DNA of 64,000 bases from Phycisphaerales bacterium (lineage in GTDB: Bacteria; Planctomycetota; Phycisphaerae; Phycisphaerales; UBA5793). Where the stretch lies: contig JADZAS010000015.1 in the NCBI GenBank assembly GCA_020852515.1, positions 1-64,000 on the forward strand. The letters run 5' to 3'. The translations under genes were made by a program, and so were the position numbers. Within the stretch, counting starts at the first letter, position 1; each line of letters starts with the position of its first letter. The notes under the pieces were generated by a model, which did not search any database, was not told the DNA's origin, and saw only the letters and a program-made list of their open reading frames with translations. Positions 16,873 to 24,236 of this stretch are shown here, piece by piece.

Positions 16873-19127
16873 TGCCACAAAGCCCGTACCTCATTCATCA
16901 TCTGCTCGTAACCTACGGCGACGATCCGCCGCAGAACGTCACGGTGCGTGGCATGGTCAAGGGTGCTGTCGCGCGCGGCCTGGGCATCTGGCCCGAGCAG
17001 GTCGTCGTGAAGATCAATCAGCCTCAGCGCGACCTGCTGCCCGCTGACCTGAGCACCATCAACGCGATCACCTTGCGCATCGGCCTCAGCAACACGGAGT
17101 ATGTCGACATCGTCGGTTGGGAGATTGTCGATGTGCGCGAGGCCGAATGGGGCTCGACGACGAGATCGGGCAACGCGCTGCCGCGCGTGTGGGATCTGTA
17201 CCTCGAAGATTCACGCTCGAAACTCAATGGCGGTCGGGGTGGCTGCCTGTTCGACGGTCTGCTCAATCCGGTCGATCCCACAGGTCAGATCGTCACACCG
17301 ATCACCACGTGCAGCGCCCTGGTGGCCAAGTGCATCGACGCCATTGGCGTGCTGACCTATCGCGAGGGCTCCCTGCCAGGATCGCTCATCGAGTCGCTCG
17401 ATGTGTTCGACCCTCCGATGGAGATCCTCTGGGCCGGTGCTGATGCGCCCGTGGAATTGCAGCGTTTGCTTGAATGGACGAGGCACGCCTTCGCGTTCAA
17501 TCAGGATGGCACCTATTCGATCGTTAAGCTGGTCGATCCGCCCACGTCGCCCACGGCGCCCGACGTTGGTGTGCCGCCGATGCCATCGGCCGAGATCGCC
17601 ATCAAGCCCAACACGCCGGGCAAGTGCATCATCACCAGCGCACCGACGCGCCATCTCATCGAACGCAACCGCACGCTGGTTAGCGGCATGGGCGAGTTGC
17701 CGATGGAGTTCGTCGGCCTCGACGTGGATGGATCGATTGCGCCTCTCACGACCCTTTCATGGTGGCCCAGCGGCAAGACGGCGATCGAAGTGTTCCGCAA
17801 CGAGTACGCCGCCGTCGCCGAGGAGCATCGCGGCCTGGCTGAGGCGTCGATCTACCGCATGTTCCGGCTGCACGCGGATGACATCGCCGAGGGCTGGACG
17901 TTCGTCTCGCGCCTCATCGACGCCGCGGGCGATGACCCGGCCAAGTTCATCCTCAAGAGCCGCGCCGCCCGCGAGGACAACTTGAAGATGTGGGCGAACC
18001 CGGCCAATGACGCCGTAGAGAGCGGCGCCCAGTTCGACCTGCGCAATGGCGTCATCACCACTCCGCGCCCGCTCGTGCGCGTGAGCGGCCGCACCGCAAC
18101 CTTGAACGCCGCCGCGGTGCAGCTCGGCGATGATGAACTCGACTTCACCTTCGGCCATCATCCCAGCGCTGGCGACTACACCGATTACTTCATGAGTGTG
18201 TTCTACTTCACTGGCGGCGGCGCTGTGGTTGGAGATGACACTCCCTCAGTGATCGATGATGCGCTGGCTGAGGGGGTGCCGGTGTACAAGTTCACAGATC
18301 TGCAGGTGCAGTATCGTGAGACGCCTGGCACGCCCGGCCCGGTCACCGAAGTTAACCTCGATGAGATCAAGGCGATCGCCCTGCAGTACGCCACGGCGCT
18401 GCTCAAGCAGCAGAGCGCCAAGATCCAGATCAAAGAGTACCGGGGCATGCACGACGTCGATCCCGACGGCTCGGTGACGCGCGTGGCGTGGGTGGCCAGC
18501 GGCGGCGTGCTGCGCACCGTTGTGCACTTGGGCATGCACGATCAGATCACCAGTGAGTACCTTCAGCGTGTGATTGCTTCGCGAGCATCGCGCGGCCCGG
18601 GCGTTGGCGCGGCGGCAGCCCGCGGTAATCTGATGGGGGTGAGCCGAGCCGCGTCTGGCCCGGCCGGATCGAAACTCTCCGGCCCGTCATCGGGCGCACG
18701 CGATGGTGTCACGCACGCGCAGGCGCCGGCGCCTCCGGCCACGCGCACGCCCTTGCTGCCGTTCAGCGCCAAGATCACCTCGCAGACGCCTGGCACCAAC
18801 GTGTGGACCTACGGCTTTGAGGAGGTCTACAAGAGCGACACCGGCTTCGGATCATCGAAGTGGACGACGGTTAGCGGCGGCATCAGCGGCAACGCGATGA
18901 ACCGCTTCGAACTCATCAACGACGCCACCGGCGCCAACTACCTCGGAATCGGCGTGACGAATGACGAGTTGAACGACACGGCCAACAGCGGCGCCTGCGC
19001 CCTTGACCTGCGGCCCGTGCCCATCGGCATGATCGTGCAGATGTGGCCCGAGGTCGTGCGCAAGAGCGATGGCACCGTGGCCATCGAGTATCTCTTCACC
19101 TGGGCCAATGGAGTGTTTGAAGAGTAA
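16872..19127 (+). CDS. Large tail-hub / baseplate protein
   Basis: This 751-residue protein is the largest in the late operon and occupies the tail-hub position after the distal protein. Visible parts include an N-terminal beta domain (LLVTYGDDPPQNVTVRGMVK), a middle with ECHR-like charged helices (LEWTRHAFAFNQDGTYSIVK, IEVFRNEYAAVAEEHRG), a region FTFGHHPSAGDYTDYFMSVF, a low-complexity Ala/Ser/Gly linker at about residues 575-640 and a C-terminal beta domain FGSSKWTTVSGGISGNAMNR. The ATG at 16872 overlaps the preceding stop as TGATG. The hub role is positional; no peptidase or lysozyme motif is evident. Confidence 0.6.
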   Translation: MPQSPYLIHHLLVTYGDDPPQNVTVRGMVKGAVARGLGIWPEQVVVKINQPQRDLLPADLSTINAITLRIGLSNTEYVDIVGWEIVDVREAEWGSTTRSGNALPRVWDLYLEDSRSKLNGGRGGCLFDGLLNPVDPTGQIVTPITTCSALVAKCIDAIGVLTYREGSLPGSLIESLDVFDPPMEILWAGADAPVELQRLLEWTRHAFAFNQDGTYSIVKLVDPPTSPTAPDVGVPPMPSAEIAIKPNTPGKCIITSAPTRHLIERNRTLVSGMGELPMEFVGLDVDGSIAPLTTLSWWPSGKTAIEVFRNEYAAVAEEHRGLAEASIYRMFRLHADDIAEGWTFVSRLIDAAGDDPAKFILKSRAAREDNLKMWANPANDAVESGAQFDLRNGVITTPRPLVRVSGRTATLNAAAVQLGDDELDFTFGHHPSAGDYTDYFMSVFYFTGGGAVVGDDTPSVIDDALAEGVPVYKFTDLQVQYRETPGTPGPVTEVNLDEIKAIALQYATALLKQQSAKIQIKEYRGMHDVDPDGSVTRVAWVASGGVLRTVVHLGMHDQITSEYLQRVIASRASRGPGVGAAAARGNLMGVSRAASGPAGSKLSGPSSGARDGVTHAQAPAPPATRTPLLPFSAKITSQTPGTNVWTYGFEEVYKSDTGFGSSKWTTVSGGISGNAMNRFELINDATGANYLGIGVTNDELNDTANSGACALDLRPVPIGMIVQMWPEVVRKSDGTVAIEYLFTWANGVFEE

Positions 19128-19753
19128 TGCCCCTGCTGCTGCGACGAGAACGGTGCTGCAGGTGCGGCGATGTCTGCACGGCATGCTGCTACGCCGGCGA
19201 GTCGGCCGGCTTCACCGAGCGCTGCTGCCTCGGCCTCAAGTCGATTACGAAACCGCACGTGACGGCGTGGTCGGCCAGCTGGAACGTCGAGAGCAATGAC
19301 GGCCCGCTTTCGGGCGAGACGGCCAACGCGTCATTCACGATGGCGGGCGGGCCGTACGAGATCACCAAGCGCATGGACGGCGACTGCGAAGTCACCATCA
19401 ACGTCAACGGCAGCTGGACCAGTTCGCTCTCTGAAGACGTACAGACGTTCACGAATGAGCCGCTCACGATCCGCCTCGATCGATTCTCGGGCTGGTGGAC
19501 GATGGACTTCCCGCATCACCCCGACTCGGATGTCGATTGCCTCGCACCGCACAACTGCATCACCGGCTCGGTTTCCGGCGAGCACACCTGCAGCGGCGTC
19601 GACTTCTCCGCGCCCGGCAGCGAGATCGTCGACTGCGAAGACTGCCTGGGATTCCCGCTGGACGTGCTCAGCGCGGCCTACGAACTGACCATCGGCGATG
19701 CGCAGCTCGATGCGTGCGAGTGGGACTCGCTGGAGGGCTGTGTATGCCTGTGA
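19127..19753 (+). CDS. Cys-rich tail-end protein
   Basis: This 208-residue protein contains about 17 cysteines, concentrated at both ends: RRERCCRCGDVCTACC near the N-terminus, ERCC shortly after, and VDCEDC, DACEW and GCVCL at the C-terminus. The centre is beta-rich (HVTAWSASWNVESNDG, GGPYEITKRMDGDCEVTINV). The spacing suggests metal binding or disulfide-stabilised folding, as expected for a tip or fibre-tip component. It overlaps the hub gene by one base and the next gene by ten. No family is recognised. Confidence 0.6.
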   Translation: MPLLLRRERCCRCGDVCTACCYAGESAGFTERCCLGLKSITKPHVTAWSASWNVESNDGPLSGETANASFTMAGGPYEITKRMDGDCEVTINVNGSWTSSLSEDVQTFTNEPLTIRLDRFSGWWTMDFPHHPDSDVDCLAPHNCITGSVSGEHTCSGVDFSAPGSEIVDCEDCLGFPLDVLSAAYELTIGDAQLDACEWDSLEGCVCL

Positions 19754-20253
19754 CGCGGCAGGAGATGATCGAGGCGCTGCTCAAGCGGCCACGCAAGGCC
19801 AGCGGCCGAGCGTGCCGGCGATGCGCACCCGTCGATGCTCACGCGGGCCGTCTGCTCCAGGTGAGCATCGAGGGCCGGCGCCATGACGTGGCGCAGTGGT
19901 CGCGGATCTGCCGGGTGATGAGCGAGCGGCCGCTGGAGTGCGCGCAGTGCATGCTTCTCACCCGCTGGTCCGGGCTGTACTGGTGTGGCGCGCCGTGGCC
20001 GGTGCGCCAGTGGCGGCGGTGGATCGCCCCGCTCCTGGAGGAAGTGACGTGCGGCCTGGTGCCGGCGATGCGATCGACGCACGACGCCGGCTGCGCATGC
20101 TGCCTGAATGTGAAGTGGAGGATGCTCACCACGCCGCGCACCTGGTGGCGCATGGCGGTGGCGACGGTGCGATCGCTCGCCCTGGGCGAGCCGTGGGAGT
20201 GGGAGGAGACCGAGGCGGCGTGTCCGTTTGGACGATGGCCGGCCGCCCTTTGA
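19744..20253 (+). CDS. Cys/Trp-rich protein at end of late operon
   Basis: This 169-residue basic protein has Cys pairs RACRRC, LECAQC and AGCACC and many Trp residues (SGLYWCGAPWPVRQWRRW, EPWEWEETE). The paired cysteines could form a zinc-ribbon-like site. It is translated from an ATG inside the 3' end of the previous Cys-rich gene, and its stop codon opens the inverted repeat at 20252-20296 that probably ends the operon. No known family is recognised. It could be a tail-tip, host-interaction or regulatory protein. Confidence 0.55.
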   Translation: MPVTRQEMIEALLKRPRKASGRACRRCAPVDAHAGRLLQVSIEGRRHDVAQWSRICRVMSERPLECAQCMLLTRWSGLYWCGAPWPVRQWRRWIAPLLEEVTCGLVPAMRSTHDAGCACCLNVKWRMLTTPRTWWRMAVATVRSLALGEPWEWEETEAACPFGRWPAAL

Positions 20254-20296
20254 CGGGTGTTCGAATGGCCGTTCAGCGGCCCTTCAAACGCCCGTC
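20252..20296 (+). terminator. Inverted repeat at end of prophage late operon
   Basis: GACGGGTGTTCGAA at 20252-20265 pairs with TTCAAACGCCCGTC at 20283-20296 (12 of 14 positions), with a 17-base loop. It begins within the last stop codon of the late operon. There is no T-run after it, so it may be a weak or factor-dependent terminator or an RNA-stabilising hairpin. Confidence 0.5.
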
Positions 20297-20331
20297 GACA
20301 ACCCGTTGAGGGCTGGCTCATCAGCCCACGA

Positions 20332-20517
20332 AAAAGCCCGGGCAAGGCACCCGGGCGATGTGCTGCGCTAGATGGTCTGGCGGTTTCGTGTCGCATCTGG
20401 CGGTTTCGGTCGCGCCGCTACGAGAAAAGCCCGGGCAAGGCACCCGGGCGATGTGCTGCGCCCTGTGGTGTTGCCACTTTGGTTCCCAAAACGCCACTTT
20501 GATCGTCCCGCTACGCC
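20332..20517. repeat. Two tandem 93-bp units: hairpin plus paired 20-bp-spaced core motifs
   Basis: An identical 37-bp sequence occurs at 20332-20368 and 20425-20461. It contains the hairpin GCCCGGGCAAGGCACCCGGGC preceded by an A-run; read on the minus strand this is a GC hairpin followed by Ts, like an intrinsic terminator. Each copy is followed by two core motifs exactly 20 bp apart: TCTGGCGGTTTCG at 20376 and 20396 in unit 1, GCCACTTT at 20473 and 20493 in unit 2. Both units close with CGCTACG. The pattern recalls the multiple terminal repeats of IS21-family elements, but no transposase gene is present. Confidence 0.6.
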
Positions 20518-20674
20518 TGAACGACCGCTCGATCGGCCGGAGTGAGGAACAGCGCGCGATGCAGAACCCAGTCGTCATCGCTTCGCTGCTCGGGCCGCTG
20601 GTCGATCAGCACGCCGCGCCCGGGGTTATTTTGAGAATTCGGATCCGCCGCCGCCACGTTCTGGAGGAATTCGC

Positions 20675-20703
20675 TTGACATGACGGCAGTAGTATGTTAG
20701 GCT
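20675..20703 (+). promoter_or_regulatory. Putative promoter of the repressor gene
   Basis: TTGACA at 20675-20680 is a perfect -35 box. Seventeen bases later TAGGCT (20698-20703) is a weak -10 box. Transcription from here would give a leader of about 185 bases before the repressor ATG. Confidence is moderate because the -10 is poor. Confidence 0.4.
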
Positions 20704-20895
20704 TTTATACGGTGTCAAGAGGAGAGTTTACGAAGTCGTGAACAACGCGCGCCCCTGTGCGCGAATCTGAAGCGGGAACCATCACGGCCAGAGCGGAAGA
20801 GACTCCAACAGAATCCGTAACCGGTTCGGATCCAGAGTCTTACGTCCGCAACGTGCTCGCCCGGCCGTGAATGGTGAGTTTGAGCGGAGCGACAC

Positions 20896-21693
20896 ATGCC
20901 CGGAATCGGATGCATGATCAGGCAGCGCCGGCGGTCTCTGGGGCTCACGCTCCAGCAGGTCGCCGATCGTGTCGGATGCGGCCGGGCGTACCTGTCGATG
21001 ATCGAGACTGGCGCCCGCTCCACCCCCGGCGAGCCGCTGCTGGCGGCGCTCGAGCAGGCCCTGAACCTCGATCCGGGGCAACTGGTCGATGCCGCGTCAT
21101 GGGAGGCTACGCCGCGCCCCATTCAGCGCGAACTCGAAGCGATGCGCCAGCGCGAACAGCGCGCCGCCGCCGTGGCCCGCTGCCTCATCCAGAATGGACC
21201 GAACCTCGATGCCCTGCTCGAAACCGGCATGTTGCGGCGGTTCATCGAGGACCACACCGCCAATCTCGACGGCCCCGAGCCGTTGCGCATGCGCGTGCCG
21301 GTGATCAACGACGTCGCCGCCGGCGTGCCGCGCGACTTTACCGACCTGGACTACCCCGCGGCCATCGCCGATGACTACCTGCCCTGCCCGGACCTGGGCG
21401 ACGCCGACGCGTTCGCGGCGCGCGTGGTGGGCGACTCGATGGAGCCGCAGTACCGCGAAGGCGATGTGATCGTCTTCTCCCCCGCCGCAGCCACGCCCAG
21501 CGGCAGCGACTGCTTCGTCCGCCTCGAGCGCGACGCCGAGACGACGTTCAAGCGCGTGTTCTTCGAAGGTGATGACGAGCGGCTCATTCGCCTCCAGCCG
21601 CTCAACGGCAAGTACGAGCCGCGCCTCGTCGATCGCGAAGAGGTCGCGGGCCTGTACGCGGCGGTATACGTGATGCGCCCGGTGGGGCGCTGA
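20896..21693 (+). CDS. XRE-HTH / S24 peptidase repressor (CI/LexA type)
   Basis: This 265-residue protein has an N-terminal helix-turn-helix at about residues 8-60 (RRRSLGLTLQQVADRVGCGR, YLSMIETG) and a C-terminal S24 self-cleavage domain. The predicted cleavage site is Ala142-Gly143 in NDVAAGVP. The catalytic Ser181 lies in VVGDSMEPQYREGDVIVFSP and the general-base Lys219 in ETTFKRVFF. It is the expected design of a phage repressor that self-cleaves on RecA activation during DNA damage. It lies just beyond the late operon on the same strand, the opposite end from Mu's repressor. It could control this prophage or be a separate host regulator. Confidence 0.85.
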   Translation: MPGIGCMIRQRRRSLGLTLQQVADRVGCGRAYLSMIETGARSTPGEPLLAALEQALNLDPGQLVDAASWEATPRPIQRELEAMRQREQRAAAVARCLIQNGPNLDALLETGMLRRFIEDHTANLDGPEPLRMRVPVINDVAAGVPRDFTDLDYPAAIADDYLPCPDLGDADAFAARVVGDSMEPQYREGDVIVFSPAAATPSGSDCFVRLERDAETTFKRVFFEGDDERLIRLQPLNGKYEPRLVDREEVAGLYAAVYVMRPVGR

Positions 21694-21765
21694 GCCATAC
21701 GATCCAGCAGCGGCCAGCGCGAGCCGGTGCCAACCGACTCCGGACTCAGTCCCTGGTCGCTACTT

Positions 21766-22197
21766 TTACATCTTCGACACGCCATACCCGCCCCATGACA
21801 TGAGCGCGGTCCACAGCGTAAGCAGTACGAGCACCACGGCCAGCGCCCACCAGCGGCGCGAGGCGAGGTAGGTGGCGCCGCCGAGGATGATCAGCGTCGC
21901 CGCGCCCATGACGATGAACTCCAGCGGCTCGCGGGGATGGAGCAGGAAGCCGAAGTAGAAGCCCGGCATGATCGGCCAGAGCCAAAGCCACACCTGCTGA
22001 TGCTGGAACGGAATCCAGAAGGCGAACGGCGCGTAGGCGCAGATGAGCACCGCGATCAGCACTGCCCACCAGCGCGGCCGGCGGATGGACTGCTCTTTCG
22101 CCAGCGCCGCCGGGTCGAACGGTTCGCCGCACTCCGGGCAGCGGTTCTCGCTCAGGCCCGTCAGGTCGTAGCGGCACTTGCGGCAGTGCAGTTTCAC
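21766..22197 (-). CDS. Zinc-ribbon membrane protein (planctomycete type)
   Basis: This 143-residue protein opens with a zinc ribbon, CRKCRYDLTGL ... CPECG (Cys 5, 8, 20, 23), followed by four hydrophobic segments (about residues 43-62, 68-86, 92-110, 114-133). The CRKCRYDLTGL-type opening is very common in Planctomycetota and supports the taxonomic assignment. Function unknown. It begins in an ATGA overlap with the end of the NYN-domain gene, so the two are co-translated. Confidence 0.75.
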   Translation of the reverse strand: MKLHCRKCRYDLTGLSENRCPECGEPFDPAALAKEQSIRRPRWWAVLIAVLICAYAPFAFWIPFQHQQVWLWLWPIMPGFYFGFLLHPREPLEFIVMGAATLIILGGATYLASRRWWALAVVLVLLTLWTALMSWGGYGVSKM

Positions 22198-22865
22198 AGG
22201 AAGTCACCGGTGTTGAGCGAGTCGATGTCGATCTCAGCGCCGTCTTCCAACGCGTCAAACGGCGCTCGCTCGCGTGATCGCGTTTCAGCCGCTTGCGTGT
22301 TGCCACGATGATCGCGCTCGCGCCGCAGCGCCTTTGGCGCGTGCGTGACGCGCGGCTCCTGCTCGGCCATGCGCGGATCGAGGCCGAAGTACTGCCTCCA
22401 CCACTCGATGCTGCCGGGGTCGAGCGGGATGCTGTACGCCTGCGTCGGCGGCGCGGCCTTGCGTCCCGCGCGGCGCCAGTCGGACTCGAGCGTTTCAAGA
22501 AAAACTTCCGAACCCATCACGCGGCAGCGCCGCCGGCGCGCCGCGCGCACGATGCGCCGGTCCGATGACACCACGTTGAGCCGGTGTGGATCGGTGCAGG
22601 CGCGCACGGCGCGCTCGATGTGCGAGTCCGCATCGCGGTGATTGCCCGCATAGTAAATCGTGATGCCGTGATCGACGGCCGTGCTCGCCTCGTCGGGGCC
22701 GCGCACGCCCGGGCCGAGCCCGTCGCACACGAGCACCACGGGCATGTGGCGGAAGCGGCTGGTCAGGATGAGATCGCGCAACTCGAGCACGCCCAGCCCG
22801 GCCAGATCGGGCGGCAGCACGCCGGTCGTGTGCAGGACGTTGTAGGTGTCAACGAGCAGCGCCAT
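22194..22865 (-). CDS. NYN-domain ribonuclease, YacP/Rae1-like
   Basis: This 223-residue protein has the PIN-like NYN fold. It shows the first catalytic Asp in LLVDTYNVLH, a second in VVLVCDGLGPG, then ITIYYAGNHRDADSHIERAV with an acidic pair, and LNVVSSDRRIVRAARRRRC with a further Asp. This matches YacP (Rae1), a ribosome-associated endoribonuclease. The C-terminal 80 residues are charged and probably flexible. The gene is translationally coupled to the zinc-ribbon gene and is separated from mnhG by about 70 bases containing an octamer repeat. Confidence 0.8.
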   Translation of the reverse strand: MALLVDTYNVLHTTGVLPPDLAGLGVLELRDLILTSRFRHMPVVLVCDGLGPGVRGPDEASTAVDHGITIYYAGNHRDADSHIERAVRACTDPHRLNVVSSDRRIVRAARRRRCRVMGSEVFLETLESDWRRAGRKAAPPTQAYSIPLDPGSIEWWRQYFGLDPRMAEQEPRVTHAPKALRRERDHRGNTQAAETRSRERAPFDALEDGAEIDIDSLNTGDFL

Positions 22866-22907
22866 GGGCGATGGTAGGGCGCGGCAGCGCTCCGCTGCGC
22901 AGCGCTA

Positions 22908-22922
22908 GATGCCTCGATGCCC
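22908..22922. repeat. Short copy of the octamer repeat
   Basis: GATGCCTCGATGCC is a two-unit copy of the CCTCGATG octamer family that is also seen at 14321, 33728, 42921 and 55773. It lies in the gap between mnhG and the NYN gene. Confidence 0.55.
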
Positions 22923-22934
22923 GCACCCCCTCCG

Positions 22935-22967
22935 CCTCACACCGCCGCGGATATGCGCGGCGTGAGG
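22935..22967 (-). terminator. Hairpin overlapping the mnhG stop codon
   Basis: CCTCACACCGC at 22935-22945 pairs with GCGGCGTGAGG at 22957-22967 (10 of 11), overlapping the last codons of mnhG. It could end or stabilise the antiporter transcript. No T-run follows on the minus strand. Confidence 0.4.
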
Positions 22968-23395
22968 TCGGCGCCTGACGGGCCGCCGGACTTCTTGTTC
23001 TGCGGCCCGAGGCGCAGATCGCGCGGCGCATTACTGAGCGACTTTCCCGACTGGCGGTCCTTGTCCTGCTGAAGTTCATCGGAGAGTTGCCGGTCCCACG
23101 GTTTCATGCCGTCAATGTGCGCCGCCTTGGCGAGCATGTGCGAGCCGACCGGCGCCGCGACGAAGGCGAAGACGATCGTCATCAGCGCCTTGGTCGTCAC
23201 CGCCAGCGTGCCCACGTGAAACACCGCCGCCAGCGCCAGGCCCATGATGCCCAGCGTCGAACACTTGCTCGTCGCGTGCAGGCGGTTGTAGGCGTCGGGC
23301 AGGCGCACCACGCCGATGGCGCCGACGAACATGAAGAAGATGCCCGCCAGCGCGCAGAAGATGCTCAGCGCATCGCCGATCGTTTGCCAGATCAT
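22937..23395 (-). CDS. mnhG: Na+/H+ antiporter subunit MnhG/MrpG
   Basis: This 152-residue protein has three membrane segments and the MnhG core: IGDALSIFCALAGIFFMFVG, AIGVVRLPDAYNRLHATSKC (the diagnostic R-L-P-D-x-Y-x-R-x-H motif), then GIMGLALAAVFHVG and LMTIVFAFVAAPVGSHMLAK. The MnhG part ends near residue 100; a polar C-terminal extension of about 50 residues follows. MnhG is part of the hetero-oligomeric Mrp cation/proton antiporter. The ATG at 23395 overlaps the mnhF stop in ATGA. Confidence 0.92.
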   Translation of the reverse strand: MIWQTIGDALSIFCALAGIFFMFVGAIGVVRLPDAYNRLHATSKCSTLGIMGLALAAVFHVGTLAVTTKALMTIVFAFVAAPVGSHMLAKAAHIDGMKPWDRQLSDELQQDKDRQSGKSLSNAPRDLRLGPQNKKSGGPSGADLTPRISAAV

Positions 23396-23763
23396 GATTC
23401 CGTCCGCCTCTTGAGGTTGCCGATGTACTGCGCGAACGCAAGCGTGCTGGCGAAGCCGATGATGGCCACGACCAGCGCCGCATCGAGATACACGGTCGAT
23501 TCGAGCCGCACCGTGAGCAGAATGACCAGCCCGACCACCTGAAAGGCGAGCGTGTCGCCCGAGAGGACGCGGTCGGCCAGGTGCGGCCCGGACACCATGC
23601 GATAGAGACACAGCATCATGCCCGCGATGGCGAGCACGGCTCCGAGTTCGAGGACGAAGAACAGCACCGGCTGCAGCGGGCTGGCCGCGTGGCTTGCCGA
23701 GACGAACTCGTGCCCCGCCGGCCCTTCGGCCAGGGTCAGGATCATGGAGCGCAAGTGGTTCAA
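23392..23763 (-). CDS. mnhF: Na+/H+ antiporter subunit MnhF/MrpF
   Basis: This 123-residue protein has three membrane segments and the MnhF pattern: LYRMVSGPHLADRVLSGDTL (the G-P-x-x-x-D-R-V-x-x-x-D motif), then FQVVGLVILLTVRLESTVYL and DAALVVAIIGFASTLAFAQY. The start is set at a TTG at 23763: an AGGAGG sequence lies seven bases before it and TTGA overlaps the mnhE stop, as at the other junctions. An ATG seven codons downstream (23745) is the alternative and lacks such a site. Confidence 0.88.
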   Translation of the reverse strand: MNHLRSMILTLAEGPAGHEFVSASHAASPLQPVLFFVLELGAVLAIAGMMLCLYRMVSGPHLADRVLSGDTLAFQVVGLVILLTVRLESTVYLDAALVVAIIGFASTLAFAQYIGNLKRRTES

Positions 23764-24236
23764 GTGAACACCTCCTGCTTGAGCCGGTTGTGGAGATCGC
23801 GCAGTTCGGCGATCGCGCTCGACCGGTCGAGAGCATACATGCAGTGGACGTAGAGCCACTTGTGGTCGTCCGAGACGTCGATGACCAGCGTGCCGGGTGT
23901 GAGCGTGATGCTGTTGGCCAGGATCGTCAGTTGCGTGTCGTTCAGGTCCGACACGTCGTGTCGGAGGATGCGCGGCGTCTGCGAAAGCCCGGGCGTGATG
24001 CACTCCCACGCGATCTTCAGGTTGGCCTGCACGAGGATCTTGAGGAAATACGCGCCAAAGCGCGCCAGCCGCCAGACCTTCCCGGGATAGGTCGGCCCCT
24101 TCCTGGTCAGCCCGGAGACCGAGATCACGAAGAAGCCGATCGCAAAGCCGACGATGACGTTCGGCGTGGACGAGTTGGCCGTCAACATGACGTAGACGAC
24201 CGTCAGGAACAGGTTGAGCAGAAACCCCCAGATCAT
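23760..24236 (-). CDS. mnhE: Na+/H+ antiporter subunit MnhE/MrpE
   Basis: This 158-residue protein has two N-terminal membrane segments (IWGFLLNLFLTVVYVML, VIVGFAIGFFVISVSG) and then the MnhE cytoplasmic domain: LARFGAYFLKILVQANLKIA, LTILANSITLTPGTLVIDVS and HKWLYVHCMYA. The S-I-T-L-T-P-G-T signature is diagnostic of the family. The subunit is needed for Mrp complex assembly and activity. It is coupled to mnhD through a four-base overlap. Confidence 0.92.
   Translation of the reverse strand: MIWGFLLNLFLTVVYVMLTANSSTPNVIVGFAIGFFVISVSGLTRKGPTYPGKVWRLARFGAYFLKILVQANLKIAWECITPGLSQTPRILRHDVSDLNDTQLTILANSITLTPGTLVIDVSDDHKWLYVHCMYALDRSSAIAELRDLHNRLKQEVFT

Larger units (their letters stand above)
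20254..20895. other. 642-bp gene-free region between late operon and repressor
   Basis: No convincing gene is seen. The region holds, in order, the inverted repeat at 20252-20296, two tandem 93-bp repeat units at 20332-20517, an EcoRI/BamHI-like sequence cluster at 20635-20672 and a promoter with a perfect TTGACA -35 box at 20675. About 190 bases of likely leader or operator DNA precede the repressor. Confidence 0.7.

Noticed and set aside
20635-20672. EcoRI, BamHI and EcoRI sites side by side, like a cloning linker
   Set aside because: Only two adjacent sites and one more nearby; flanking sequence is continuous and no vector sequence is visible. Chance is adequate.
20815-20880. tRNA-like GGTTCGGATCC motif suggesting a tRNA gene or att site
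   Set aside because: The loop lacks the conserved A58 and no acceptor, D or anticodon stem can be formed in either strand.
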